DNA from: Fragilaria crotonensis
Lineage: Eukaryota; Bacillariophyta; Fragilariophyceae; Fragilariales; Fragilariaceae
Reading direction: 5' to 3'
NCBI GenBank assembly: GCA_022925895.1
Contig: JAKSYS010000659.1
Coordinates: 1-34,637, forward strand
Length of the DNA stretch: 34,637 nt
How positions within the stretch are numbered: the stretch's first letter is position 1; each line of letters begins with the position of its first letter. Under the pieces are notes generated by a model that was given only the letters and a program-made list of their open reading frames with translations, was not told the DNA's origin and ran no database searches. The translations under genes and the position numbers were made by a program. Positions 18,793 to 29,528 of this stretch are shown here, piece after piece.

Positions 18793-21700
18793 TCATTCTT
18801 CTGACACCACCTCTTTCGAGTTCATTTGGAAGATACAGTTCTCCAGTTGAGGTACAAATCCATTCACAAAGCCGGCGTCGAAGTCAATTGCAGCCCTGTG
18901 GGTTTTAAATGCCTTGACGAGACGCTCTATGAGGGGTAACGTAAGTGCTGGTGGTGTACCATCGGTGTTCTTCTTGTTCTTGCTCTCGTAAAGGGAATAG
19001 TATGCACAAATGTAAGCCCTTGCTCGTCTCGAAAGCTTTCGCACGGTCTCAGTTCGAAGAATATCCCTGCTTGTACATTCAACTACTAATCCTCTGAAAG
19101 CTTCTTTGCTCCTTTTAGAATGCAACGGCTTACGTCTGTAAAGCCCCTTTGTCACTCCCCAGCTGTACTCGATGCCTTCACCAGCTAACTCCGCATGAAA
19201 TTTAGGCGAAATGATGACGGATACACCAAGCTCATTCCCAACATGTTGGAGCGCAGTCATCTCCTCCGCAAAATCGAGACAGCTCGCCATCAGGACCCTT
19301 AAACTCCACTCCTCCGCACCCTCAAGTACTTCACCATCGTCGTCGGTTGCTGGATCCATGGTGTATTTTTCAAGATTTGCTTCATCGATCCATCCCTTTC
19401 CCAAAGGACCTGCAAAAGGCCCTTCGGTTGCCCTTGCCAGCCTTTCTTTTCTCGTGTTCGTATGACTTTGACGTCAACATTGTTTGTTTTTGCAAGTTCT
19501 TGCAATTCCGCAAGTCGATATTGGCGTCGCTCATTCAAGACGTTGAGAGGACGAAGCTCTGCTTTAAGTTCAGAAATTGTCCTGTTCCTGGTCCGAGGAG
19601 TACCAGACAGAGGTGGGAGTATTCGGTCTTGGCGGTTGAGTTCTCTTTCTTGGACGGTCATCCAGAACGGCCCAGCATCGCCAGGTCTGAAGACAAACGA
19701 TTGTGTGTCACCGACATTAACGGTACGTTCGTTCATGCCAAGGTATCCATCCTCTGCTTTTATGATTGACTCACGCATTCTTGGTTGCACTCCTCCAAAC
19801 CCTCGGTTCATACTATAGGCATCCAACCCATTTGCCAATTTCTTCGCATGACCTTGGGAGTGGTCGAACAAGAAGGCAAAGTCAAACTGAGGAAGATAAC
19901 TTTAGGCAATCAACGCAGTCTTCGAATTGAATGGCCATATGATTATACGTCCAATATCCCTCGTTGTTCGCTCCCAATTCAAAATAGACAACAAATGGAG
20001 ATCGCTTTAAGTCCTTCTTTGAAGCTTGTCCGTGGATTGCTACTGCTGCATCGACATCAACGTAAGTTTTTCCGCGACGTGCTTCATTGATCTCCTCCAA
20101 TTGAACTCTGCTAATCTGAACCCCGAAACCAGTCTCCCGCGATTGAAAGGCGGATATCATAAGACTTAAACCATCGGTCTTCGGAAGAAGGGGCGTTGAC
20201 CTTCTGGTCCAACCCATTGGCGATTTCGAGTAAGAATTGACTATAGACACTCGTCTTGGCCAAAGATCATGAGCGGCTTGACACCTTGCGGTTTCCTCAC
20301 ACTCAAATTCCCTCCAAACGAACCGAAGCCCATTGTTACTGCATACTCGTGAAGTAAGTCTAAATCGTCGACATGGAACTCAATCATGTTCTTGTTGTCG
20401 ACCGAAACATAATTGTATCCACGGTTGTCATGTTCTGAAACTTTGTTGTCTCTTTTCCAATTCTCTACAGTCTCAGCAGTGACTTGAATCCACCGATGCG
20501 TACGTGGCTCAAGTTTTGTGAGATAGAGAGTGCAGAATTCGTTTCGTCTGAAGACGACGTTTGGTCGCTCGTGTCCATCTACAAAAAAGGATTTCTTCCT
20601 TGTATCATATGAGAAGCCAATTCTCCGGAGCCATCGCCATGTTGTTGATAATGAAATAGGACACTCGATATAAACCTGAAGTAGACAGTCTCTAATCGTT
20701 TGTTTTTTGTTTCCTTCTTGTTCCTGTTCTTCGTATTCTACTAGTGGTGATGACTGTAGTTCGTTGTCACTTTCCTCGTCTGCAGCAATAGTCGTGTTAC
20801 TAGTTCTAGTCGCTGCACTTGGAATCAACGACAAGATCAATTCATTCCTTGCTAACTCAACAGTCAGATCAGCAAGGTTTTCAATACAGTACCCGAGCCA
20901 TGGCAACGTTATCTCCTCCCGAAAGTATTCCAGCAAATCGGGAAGCGGTTGTTTTTGCTTGTGTAGTATCTTGGGATTTGGCAACGGGAAGTGCTCGCGA
21001 TTTGCCCTCAATAGAATGTTCCAGCCAGCAACCGTTCGCTCGGTTGTTGCGGCAGCTTCAATCCCCATCCTGCTACAAGCACCAATCGCCTGAGCACAGC
21101 AATCTTCGATCCACCGTACAGAATTCATCTCCTCTAACGCGTACGTATAGGCTAAGCAGAGTATTGAACACCGCTGCCTAATTATGAATACATCATAAGA
21201 AGAGCAGAGGTTATCTTTGTCGTGCTTATCTATAACGTCCTTCCAACCATCCATCGTCCTATTGGCCTGCTGGAGTCGCTCAATTCGTTGCTCAAGAACG
21301 TTTTGGACGTCGCGTTCATCGTTTGCGTTTCCAAGAAAGAGTTTCTTAGCTTCGGGACTATCCCAATACGTCTCCTCGACAATCTTTGCTGAAAAGGACC
21401 ATGTTTGGGCTTCTTTGCTTCATCCTTTGCCGCTGCATATGCTTCAGATTTTCGTTTAGCAGAAGATTGCTCTGCAATTTCCGTCGTCAAATCAACAACT
21501 TCTGGCAATCCCCGAGCAACACTGTAGCGATCATTTATGCTTACATCTTGCAATAATGACAAAAAACTCTTCTTTCCATCTGGTGGGCGTTCAACCAATC
21601 CTCCTGGTTTTGTTATAAAGTATCCCCAAATCTTTCTCTTAGGATTTCCGAATGGATCGTGGCCTTTGGCTGCTCGTCTGAATCGGCCAGTTTGGTTTGA

Positions 21701-21904
21701 TTCGGTGAAATCATCAAGGGTGACACCTCCACAAGATGAAATGGCTTTGTTCATCATACCCCTATCAAAGCCAAGGGCCTCAAGAGTCGGAAATTGGGCC
21801 TTGATTGCTCGAAAATAGGTCTCATCCGACAGCCATTTGTCCTGATATCGTTTCTGCTTAACGACTTCGAGCCAACATTGGTAGTATGTTTGTAGTGTCT
21901 TCAT
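18793..21904 (-). pseudogene. DDE transposase, frameshifted in four places
   Basis: The ATG at 21904 begins MKTLQTYYQCWLEVV. Five segments in changing frames make one collinear protein. Segment 1 is the N-terminal region to about 21395. Segment 2 (about 21395-20241) has FVDGHERPNVVFRRNEF and ends at FGQDECL, giving the first catalytic Asp. Segment 3 (20250-19882) has LLPKTDGLSLMISAFQSRE and EGYWTYNHMAIQFED. Segment 4 (about 19895-19400) opens PQFDFAFLFDHSQGHAKKL, the second catalytic Asp, and has NRGFGGVQPRMRES. Segment 5 (about 19404-18793) has a PKFHAEL then IEYSWGVTK block holding the third acidic residue. The pattern DE, FDxSxGH, E-x-x-WG is that of the IS630/Tc1/mariner fold and of a protist and fungal DDE family marked by VDGHER. 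Each break is a one-base shift, mostly at short homopolymers, so decay and assembly indels are both possible. Confidence 0.82.
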
Positions 21905-22112
21905 TTTTGCTTAACTGCCGACCCTCGCCAGCTAAACACTGCCCTCACGTTGATGACGAAGCTGGCTGCAGCAAAAGGGTCGGCAGTTTCGAAGTGGAAG
22001 GTGGTGAACGCGTCGTTACACAATCATGGTCCGCAGCTCTTTTTTGTGTGGCACTATTCGTGTTATTTCGATGCGCGAGCGTGCAAGGTCGGAGGGAGTA
22101 ACATGAGGTCGA

Positions 22113-22173
22113 GAATTTTTATACTCAGCCTACACGAGTTGTACGATATGCAAGAAAACCATGAAACCAGCCA
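22113..22173 (-). repeat. Right inverted repeat of the DDE transposon
   Basis: It is the mate of 18684-18744; on the plus strand it ends atgaaaccagcca followed by TA. It lies about 210 bp upstream of the transposase start at 21904 and 90 bp from the 5' LTR of element 2. Confidence 0.78.
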
Positions 22174-22264
22174 TATTTTTTTGTCTTGCTCGAAGTACGC
22201 AGTACCGGTACTCCAACACTCCATGTACTACCTGTAGTAAAATGTACTGAAGACGACTGTTAGG

Positions 22265-22489
22265 TGGACGAACAGAAAACTCGCCTACGGTACGCATGAC
22301 TACTATTCTCATTGTACAGTATGAATGACATAGCCGTTACTGTACTGGTGTTAGCGATAGTGATAGCGTGGATGTGTCGAGTATATGTATACAACCGGCG
22401 CACTTATCTTAGGATTATCTGTTTTAGCGTTTACCTCTATCTTCTCTTGTAAGTACCCATGGCAGCGATAGCGCAGCGTAATTTATACA
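22265..22489 (+). repeat. 5' LTR of element 2
   Basis: The last 144 bp (from 22346) match the 3' LTR nearly perfectly, with the final 90 or so identical. The first 80 bp match only loosely (about 60 percent by eye), with indels. The start at 22265 (tggacgaacag) is placed by alignment to tgaacgaatat, which follows the polypurine tract at the 3' LTR. Confidence 0.75.
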
Positions 22490-22490
22490 G

Positions 22491-22502
22491 TTTATCAGAC
22501 CC
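22491..22502 (+). other. Primer-binding site of element 2
   Basis: tttatcagaccc lies one base after the LTR terminal ca, identical in sequence and position to 1474-1485 in element 1. Confidence 0.7.
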
Positions 22503-22782
22503 ACTCGCTAGATGATAATGGAGAAGAGATTGTGGGAAGAAAGTGGGTTATGCCATGAAAATGTGAGTTATGTCATAACGTATATATTTTCAGTTACATT
22601 GGCGACGGCTGATGGTGGGCACTGAAAGCGTTCTTTGACAATGGTATGGGAAGGGAATCCTTCCCATACTAAGCGTAGCAAAAGCGACCAAAGAGACTGA
22701 TCATCTCGATTGGATATAGCGTGAAAACCCGTGTTGCCCCACACGAGCACTAACGATTGAGACGAACGTCATCGTAGTAAAC

Positions 22783-24232
22783 ATGGCTGATCTTGATGAC
22801 CCGATTGAACTTGTGGGCGTTGCTCACGTGCTTCAGGTTATTGGTTTCGACCGGGCTGTCGACAGAGACAACATCATGCAAGCTGGACTCAATCAGTTCG
22901 AGGATTTCCGTTACCTAGTTGAAAAGGACATTCGTGACATGGCAGACGAATTTGGGAAGCGTACACAGGCAGCGGGGAGGATTGTTTTTGGACTCGGAAG
23001 GTCCAAGAAGTTGGTTGGTGTAATGCACTGGGTGCAGGATTGCTTCAGGGCTAGCAATGTCCCGAACCATGCGCATTTTGATAACGATGTCTTGATTGAG
23101 GCGCTTAGTCTGGCTCAGATACGCAAGTCCGATGTCGAATTGGTCTCTACCAACACGAAAGCAGTTGACCCCGGGAAGTTCAAGGACGAGCGTAAGTGGC
23201 CTGAATGGGAGAAGGCATTCATCAATTATCTGTCTGTTGTCCCTGGCGTGAGTGGTATCCCGTTGTCGTACGTTGTGCGAGAGCAGGAAATTCCCACGCC
23301 TGGGATAGATTATCCAACCCTCACTGATAGGATGATCCATCGAGCCCCACTCGTTGGACAATACTTTATTGCCGATACTCGGCGCGTGCACAACCTGTTG
23401 GTGGGATTTCTTCAAGGCGAAAACACGGAGAACTGGATCCGAAATATAGCCAATTTCCAGGACGGACGACGTGACATGATTGCCCTACGCCGCCATTATG
23501 CCGGCGAAGGAACTCCACTAGGAGGATAGGAGATGCGAAGCGAATCAATCGTCTCTCCATTACAAAACGGAGAGGGCCTTGCCGTTTAACAAATTCCTCG
23601 ATTCTTTGCAGCGTATGTTCACCATTTTCGAAGAGGAAGGCAAGCCCATGACAGAAAGGGCGAAAGTCGATGAATTGTTGACAAAGGTTCAAAACACAGC
23701 GTTGTCTGCAGCGGTGGCTCAACTAAGGTACCAGCTTAATACCGTGGGTATTTCTTTTACAGTTGCGGCTAACCACTTGAACTCTGAGATCTCTCAAACC
23801 CCAGATTACCAGTTGTCCCGAAAGATCAGCTCCGTGGCCACAGGAAGCGGCGGACGCGGTGGCGGTCGCCACAGTGGTCGGGGTGGACGAGGCACTGGGC
23901 GCGGACGTGGCGGTCGCGGAGGCCGCGGAAGCGGAAAGGCCAATACAGGGTATTACTCTCCGGCGGAATGGGAAAAGTTATCATTTGAGGAGCGTGACAA
24001 TATTCGCAAGGAACGCGACAAGAAGGGCGAGCAGGGTGGCAGCAAACGAACCATTTCTGAGATGACAACGAAGCAACTAACCACGGCGCTCATTAGCTCA
24101 CTCCAAAAGGCGTCAGAAAAGGCTGGGGAGAAAGAGAATGCGTGTGGCGATGAAACTCCCAAGAAGTCGAATACACAAGCCGGTAATGCTTTCGGCGGCA
24201 AGGAAAGCGCCAAACGAAGCAAGACAGAATGA
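22783..24232 (+). pseudogene. Element 2 gag with RGG-type tail, two frameshifts
   Basis: The ATG at 22783 begins MADLDDPIELVG. The capsid region includes IPLSYVVREQEIPTPG, IHRAPL, WIRNIANFQDGRRD and LRRHYAGEG, equivalent to the Gag of element 1. Near 23505 the frame is lost, and a second shift near 23555 restores a third segment from about 23560 (ALPFNKFLDSLQRMFTIFEE). The C-terminal part has an Arg/Gly-rich tract (about 23841-23935: GGRGGGRHSGRGGRGTGRG and more) in place of the CCHC knuckle normally used to bind RNA, then a charged helical tail ending KRSKTE and TGA at 24230-24232. Downstream, the protease reads in this same frame. Confidence 0.82.
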
Positions 24233-24691
24233 CTGGCTGCTCTGTCTCGAGTGTTGGCGGCGTATCGAACAACGTCGAGACGGAACATATTACTTGCTCA
24301 TCGCACCCTTTCCTCTCTCTCTAACTCTAACCCTTACACAGCTCGTTGCGAACTCGATTCCCATGCTGACACTTGTGCTCTCGGATCGAACTTCGTCCCC
24401 CTCCATTTCACTGGTCGTGTTTGTGATGTGTCCCCCTATAACTCCGATGTTTATGATGCGGAGAAAGATATCCCCATCGTAACTGCAGCAACGGCGTACA
24501 CAGACCAATCGGATGGTCAAGTGTATATCCTGGTGATCCACGAGGGTCTTTGGTTTGGCGACAAGTTGACCCACTCGTTGATTAACCCCAACCAGTTGCG
24601 TTATGCCGGAGTGACAGTGCATGATAATCCGTTTGATGATCACAACCCTATTTCTATCTCCACAGACAATGTGTCGATCCCCTGCGCTTGA
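24233..24691 (+). CDS. Element 2 protease, in frame with gag after a UGA
   Basis: After the gag TGA (24230-24232, context UGA CUG G) the same frame is open to 24691. The protease motif ELDSHADTCALG places the catalytic Asp about 42 codons after the stop, with the same DSHA variant as element 1. It is followed by the expected YILVIHEGLWFGDKLTHSL and PNQLRYAGVTVHDNP. A protein from here would need stop-codon readthrough, as in gammaretroviruses, or an internal start. The frame then closes at 24691, and the linker (TQRELDESPHIHLTLDTEW) continues in another frame to about 24990. Confidence 0.7.
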   Translation: MAALSRVLAAYRTTSRRNILLAHRTLSSLSNSNPYTARCELDSHADTCALGSNFVPLHFTGRVCDVSPYNSDVYDAEKDIPIVTAATAYTDQSDGQVYILVIHEGLWFGDKLTHSLINPNQLRYAGVTVHDNPFDDHNPISISTDNVSIPCA

Positions 24692-26928
24692 TTGGAACTA
24701 CCATTTTCATGGAATCCACCACACCTACCCAGCGCGAACTTGATGAATCCCCTCACATCCACCTTACCCTCGACACAGAATGGAATCCGCACACTGTGCG
24801 ACTTGCGTCTACACAATCTGCGGAGGCGGAACATGTATTCTGTGATACGGAGCCAGGTCTTCTGCAGATATCTTCTGTCTACTGCTTGCGCGAAATGGCG
24901 GAATCAATATCCGACCATAGAATTGTCAGTGCAGTCGATGTTGAAGCACGAAAACATTCATATCCAGTGAGCGACACCCAGCGATATCAAGCGAGCAACT
25001 CAGCGAGAGATGGAACATTGGATTAAAACACGCGCAGCAGACCTTAAAGGTAACCACACAGCGAGGAGTCAGGTCAGCGATACTCCCTTTGAGTAGACGG
25101 TACCGATCCGACAGAATGTTCAACCAAAAGAAATTACGAAACCAGAAGTTTTACACAGACACTCTGTTCGGGCGATGCAAGTCAATCACTAACAATACAT
25201 GTGCTCAAATATTTGCGAACGAGTCCTATTTTGTAAAAGCGTACCCTATGGAAAAGAAGTCGTCAGCAGGCCAGGCTTTGAGACAATTTGTGCGTGATTT
25301 CGGTGTCCCGGAACAATTGACTTCTGACGGAGCGAGTGAGCAGACCGGACCTAAGACGGAATTTATGCATACAGTGAGAAAGTACAACATTGAGCATCAT
25401 GTCAGCGAACCTCACCGGCCGCAGCAGAACCGAGCGGAGTCGGTCATCAGAGAGGTCAAGAGGAAATGGTTTCGCCAAATGACAAAGCGGAGGGTCCCCA
25501 GGCGTCTATGGGACTTTGGTATAGTATGGATATGTGAGACTATGTCACTTACAGCGAACTCATCCTTTTCTCTCGAAGGTCGAACTCCGATTGAACAAAT
25601 CACAGGCGAAACACCTGACATATCGGAATTACCTCGATTTTGGTTTTATGACTGGATATGGTATCGTGACAATGCAGGTGTTGGTGACAACATGTTTGGA
25701 CGCTGGATTGGCGTATCCCATCGCATTGGTAACCTAATGTCATACTGGATACTAACCATTAATGGGCGAGTAATTTCAAGGACCACAGTGCAGCGCGTTA
25801 CAAATTTGGAGCTTGGAACAACGGAGGTCAGACAGCGATGCAAGGAATATGATGAGCGGATTGCCGAATTGTTGAAAGATGATAACCATGTGATTCATGA
25901 CGGAGAGGGGCATGAGCGTCAGCTACAGGATTGGGACGACTACACTGCGGGGAATGACCGCGATTTTGCAGAACAACTTAACGCGGCTGTGTCGGACCCT
26001 GCAATCCCTGATGCTGATGAAATGTTCACTCCTGACACCTTCGGCGATGAGTATCTAAACAAAGAGGTGGCGATGACCGCGGGAGCGAATAATCAGAGCG
26101 ATGTGCAATTCGGTAAAGTAACGAAACGGCTTCGTGACGCTGAAGGCCGGCCAATTGGCATGGCAAATAAGAATCCATTGCTTGACACGAGAGAATATGA
26201 AGTGGAATTCAGAGATGGCCGGACCGAATCAATATCTGCTAACCTTATTGCTCAAAACCTATTTTCACAGATTGATGAGGAGGGCGCCAGGCACGTGCTG
26301 CTTGACGAGATCATAGATCACCGGCGAGGTGACAGCGCCATTGACAAGGCCGATGCGATCATGATAATGAAGAACGGCGTAAAGCGGAGGCGACACACAA
26401 CGCAGGGGTGGCATCTCCTGTGCCAGTGGAAAGATGGCAGTTCTAATTGGGTGTCCTTAAAGGATGCCAGACAATCGTATCCGATCCTCGTGGCGGAATA
26501 TGCGTTTGCGAACCGCATTCATGAGGAGCCAGCGTTTGCTTGGTGGGTTGGAGATGTGATAAGGAAGCGCGATCGAATCTTGTCAAAAGTCAAGTCTAAG
26601 TATTGGCAGCGAACACATAAGTTTGGTATACGTATCCCAAAGTCTGTCGAGGAAGCACTTGCGATTGACAAGCAGAATGGCGATAATCTCTGGTGGGAGG
26701 CCATTTGTAAAGAAATGAAAAATGTGCGACCGGCGTGTGAAAATGGGAGAAGAGTGAGAAGAGCTACCACCGGGGTTTCAAAGATCAAATGCCATTTTAT
26801 ATTTGACATTAAGATGAGTGAGAACTTCAGGAGAAAGGCGAGACTAGTAGCGAACGGAAACGAAACAGAAACTCCTGCGGCACTGACCTATTCATCTGTC
26901 GTGTCGCGGGATTCAGTAAATTGCTCTA
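24688..26928 (+). pseudogene. Element 2 integrase, chromodomain-like module and start of reverse transcriptase
   Basis: The pre-integrase linker shifts frame near 24985. The integrase frame (SERWNIGLKHAQQTLKVTTQ, then RGVRSAILPLSRRYRSDRM) then runs open to about 26920. Counting from the codon at 25089, the DDE set is D24 (FYTDT), D80 (LTSDGASEQTG) and E117 (NRAESVIREVKR). No HHCC finger is seen before it. Near 26409-26470 lies GWHLLCQWKDGSSNWVSLKD, matching the chromodomain-like module of element 1. Then come EEPAFAWWVGDVIRKRDRI and NFRRKARLVANGN, the entry to the reverse transcriptase. One missing base near 26925 breaks the frame at SVVSRDSV. Otherwise this is a long intact run. Confidence 0.85.
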
Positions 26929-28308
26929 TTGCTTGCTTCTCTGAATGAACTTGAGATCCTTGCGTGTGACATACAGAATGCGTATTTGACCGCGAATTGC
27001 CGCGAGAAAGTTTATGTTGTTGCCGGACCTGAATTTGGATCTGAGGCCGGAAGCATCATGATCATTCGGAAGGCGTTGTACGGGTTAAAGTCGAGCGGGG
27101 CGGCTTTCCGAGCACACTTAGCAGAGACTCTTTATGAACTGGATTACAAACCAACCAAGGCGGATCCCGACGTGTGGATTCGACCAGCGACAAAGCCTGA
27201 CGGTTTTGAATACTATGAAATGACACTCGTGTATGTCGATGACATTTTGTGCATATCTCATGATCCCAAAGCGACTATGGAAGGTATACAAGCGACATTT
27301 CAGTTGAAAGATAACAAGATCGAGAAGCCGGAACACTATCTTGGTGCACAATTGTCGCAGAAAGTGATTGGAGGTGTTGAATGTTGGACTATGTCATCGG
27401 AAAGTTATGTGAAGGCGGCAATTGTCAATGTTGAAGCGTCGCTTGACTCATCCGGGCAAAGGCTGCCGTCACGTTGCACAACTCCGATGCAAGCCAATTA
27501 TCGCCCAGAGCTTGATGATTCATCGGAACTGAAGATTGATGGTGTCCGATATTTTCAAGAGTTGATTGGCGTATTGCGATGGGCCGTGGAGCTTGGCCGT
27601 ATCGACATCGCCATGGAAGTTTCAATGTTATCCACTCACCTTGCGTTACCTCGGGAAGGACATTTACAGCAGGTTTATCACATTTTTGGGTTCTTGAAGG
27701 CGAAGCCGAAGCGTACGATTGCGTTTGATCCTCAGCATCCTGATATTGATGAGAAGCGTTTTGTTAAGTGTGATTGGCATGATTTCTATCGCGACGCGAT
27801 GGAACCAATTCCAAGGGACTCACCTGAGCCCCGTGGTAACCTTGTTTCAACTCATTGTTTCGTCGATGCCGATCATGCAGGCAATCGTGTGACCCGGCGA
27901 TCACAGACCGGGATTTTGCTCTTTGTTTGCAGGGCAGTGGTATTATGGTATAGTAAGAGGCAAAATACAGTGGAAACTTCGACGTTCGGTAGCGAGTTTG
28001 TGGCAATGAGAATTGCTGTTGAATTGATTGAAGCGTTGCGATATAAACTCCGGATGTTTGGGGTACCACTCGACGGCCCAACAAATGTGTTCTGTGATAA
28101 CGAGGCCGTCACCAAGAATGCAATATACCCCGAGTCAACCCTGAAAAAGAAGCACAATGCAATAGCTTACCATCGGACAAGAGAGGCTGTTGCAGCGGGC
28201 ACGATTAGAGTGACGAAAGAAGATGGGAAGACGAATTTGGCGGACGTGTTGACGAAACCGTTGCCGCAAACAATGCGAGATTTCCTTTGCGATCGCTTCA
28301 TGTACTAA
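26926..28308 (+). pseudogene. Element 2 reverse transcriptase palm and RNase H
   Basis: The open frame of about 459 codons contains ILACDIQNAYLTA, KALYGLKSSGAAFRAHLAE, LVYVDDILCISHD (catalytic YVDD), the connection domain ELIGVLRWAVELGRIDIAME, and an RNase H with CFVDADHAGNR, TGILLFV, WYSKRQNTVETSTFGSEF and FCDNEAV. It ends ADVLTKPLPQ, typical of copia Pol C-termini, then a stop at 28306-28308. The catalytic residues are intact. Its only visible defect is the frame break from the integrase half at its start, so this copy may be one base away from a continuous Pol in this region. Confidence 0.88.
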
Positions 28309-28452
28309 GTACTGATGTATGGGGTGATGTATAGCCTAGGTTCATCGAGGGCCGTGGGGCGCTCGGTTACCTCCTGGAACATGCATTGACATGTGGCTTT
28401 TGTACATACCAGGTCGACTTGTGGCGAACAATACCTCGGTTGCCTCGATACT

Positions 28453-28464
28453 GTTCGAGGGGAC
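28453..28464 (+). other. Polypurine tract of element 2
   Basis: gttcgaggggac is the same as at 7700-7711 in element 1. It defines the 3' LTR start at 28465. Confidence 0.78.
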
Positions 28465-28684
28465 TGAACGAATATGATAGCGGTACGGTACTACTGACTG
28501 AGAGGTACTGTACAGGTTCGAACTAGCCGTTAGTGTGCGATGGTGTTAGCGATAGTGATAGCGTGGATGTGTGCGTCTATATGTAAGAAACGGCGCACTT
28601 ATCTTAGGATTATCTGTTTTAGCGTTTACCTCTATCTTCTCTTGTAAGTACCCATGGCAGCGATAGCGCAGCGTAATTTATACA
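28465..28684 (+). repeat. 3' LTR of element 2
   Basis: This 220-bp LTR starts tgaacgaatatg directly after the polypurine tract and ends gcgtaatttataca. It is identical to the 5' LTR over roughly its last 90 bp and diverged towards its start. Confidence 0.85.
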
Positions 28685-29308
28685 GGGTGCAAATAAAAAG
28701 TACTTTGGGTAGCCACCGTAGCCCTCATATGAAATTAATTTAGTTGACAATTAATTGAAGTGACCTCCCTGAGTATTGATCTACACAATGATGAAGTATT
28801 TTGTATACTGGCATACTTGACGACATGCCAATGAACAAAAATTTGCACTCACAAAGAGTGAAGTCTGCTGATGCTCATCTTGCCTCCATGAGGCACCTTA
28901 CAGTCAAACTTGAATTCACAACCATGCATCATGATGATGTTGAAAGGTTTGTTGACCGACACTGGACCGAAGCAATGATGCAATTGTGTTGAATTTGAGG
29001 ATCAACATGCTCAGTGTCCAAAGCACGGCATATTGTCATGCTTTTCGTGCATGTTGAGATAAAAGATGCTGGAGTGTGTTTGCCGTGTGCACCGATAGTG
29101 CAACTGCTCATGATGTACTTGATGAAGCTTTAGAGCTATTGGTGCACACGGGAGGTGATCCAGATCAAGAGATCGTTGATGAAGGAAGTCATCAACAACG
29201 AAGCACGACGTTTGACGTGATGGAAACTTCGAAGGAAGAAAAAACTAAAAAAATATCATACTACACCTACTGAGGCTACCCAAAATCCTTTTTTCGTGCA
29301 CCCAGCCA
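28685..29308. mobile_element. Small inverted-repeat element (MITE-like), left end interrupted by element 2
   Basis: The left arm (28685 to about 28745) and the reverse complement of the right arm (about 29243-29308) share gggtgca, an A-run, ttgggtagcc, gtag and tatga...tttagtt, so imperfect arms of about 60 bp enclose roughly 0.5 kb. The right end reads tgcacccagcca followed by TA (29309-29310). The matching left end is missing because the element 2 LTR stops exactly at gggtgca. The interior has only frames of 65 codons or less, without motifs. Confidence 0.6.
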
Positions 29309-29483
29309 TAGAACATTTTCTGTAAGCATCGGCGAAGCAATATTCAGGTATGAAGAGAATACATTCAGTGAATGACAAGGAGTGGTATGACATAAAGTGC
29401 GAGCGCTTTTGAGGACGAGCTCTATGACACACCAAAAACGTGAGTTCTTGAGTTTGACTTTGCCTGGGGCTGTTGTTCAGCCG

Positions 29484-29528
29484 TTGGCTCTTGAGCCAAT
29501 GACTCTTGAGCCAGCGGCTCTTGAGACA
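29484..29528. repeat. Three tandem copies of a 15-bp unit
   Basis: The units are ttggctcttgagcca, atgactcttgagcca and gcggctcttgagaca. The first unit plus the next base forms a short hairpin (ttggctc tt gagccaa). Confidence 0.6.

Larger units (their letters stand above)
18682..22175 (-). mobile_element. TA-flanked DDE transposon (IS630-Tc1-mariner-like), transposase broken
   Basis: Inverted repeats of about 61 bp lie at 18684-18744 and 22113-22173. They share tggctggtttcat exactly at the outer end, tgcatatcgta further in, and a tail like gtagactcagta. Both outer ends abut a TA (18682-18683 and 22174-22175), the target duplication of the IS630-Tc1-mariner superfamily. Inside is one minus-strand transposase-like gene. 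Arm divergence and frameshifts indicate an old or inactive copy. The extra similarity outside the TA leaves the exact ends somewhat open. Confidence 0.75.
22265..28684 (+). mobile_element. Copia-like LTR retrotransposon (element 2, CoDi type)
   Basis: LTRs (225 and 220 bp) flank gag, an in-frame UGA, protease, integrase, chromodomain-like module, reverse transcriptase and RNase H. Primer-binding site and polypurine tract are the same as in element 1, and the proteins align block by block with it, but the LTRs are unrelated. It has fewer frame changes than element 1 (about six). It is inserted 90 bp from the DDE transposon and apparently into the end of the small inverted-repeat element at 28685-29308. 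ggtg occurs at both junctions (22263-22266 and 28686-28689), but the exact target duplication is uncertain because the left LTR start is diverged. Confidence 0.92.

Noticed and set aside
29484-29528. CRISPR-like repeat array
   Set aside because: The units are adjacent with no spacers, only three copies, and the DNA is eukaryotic.
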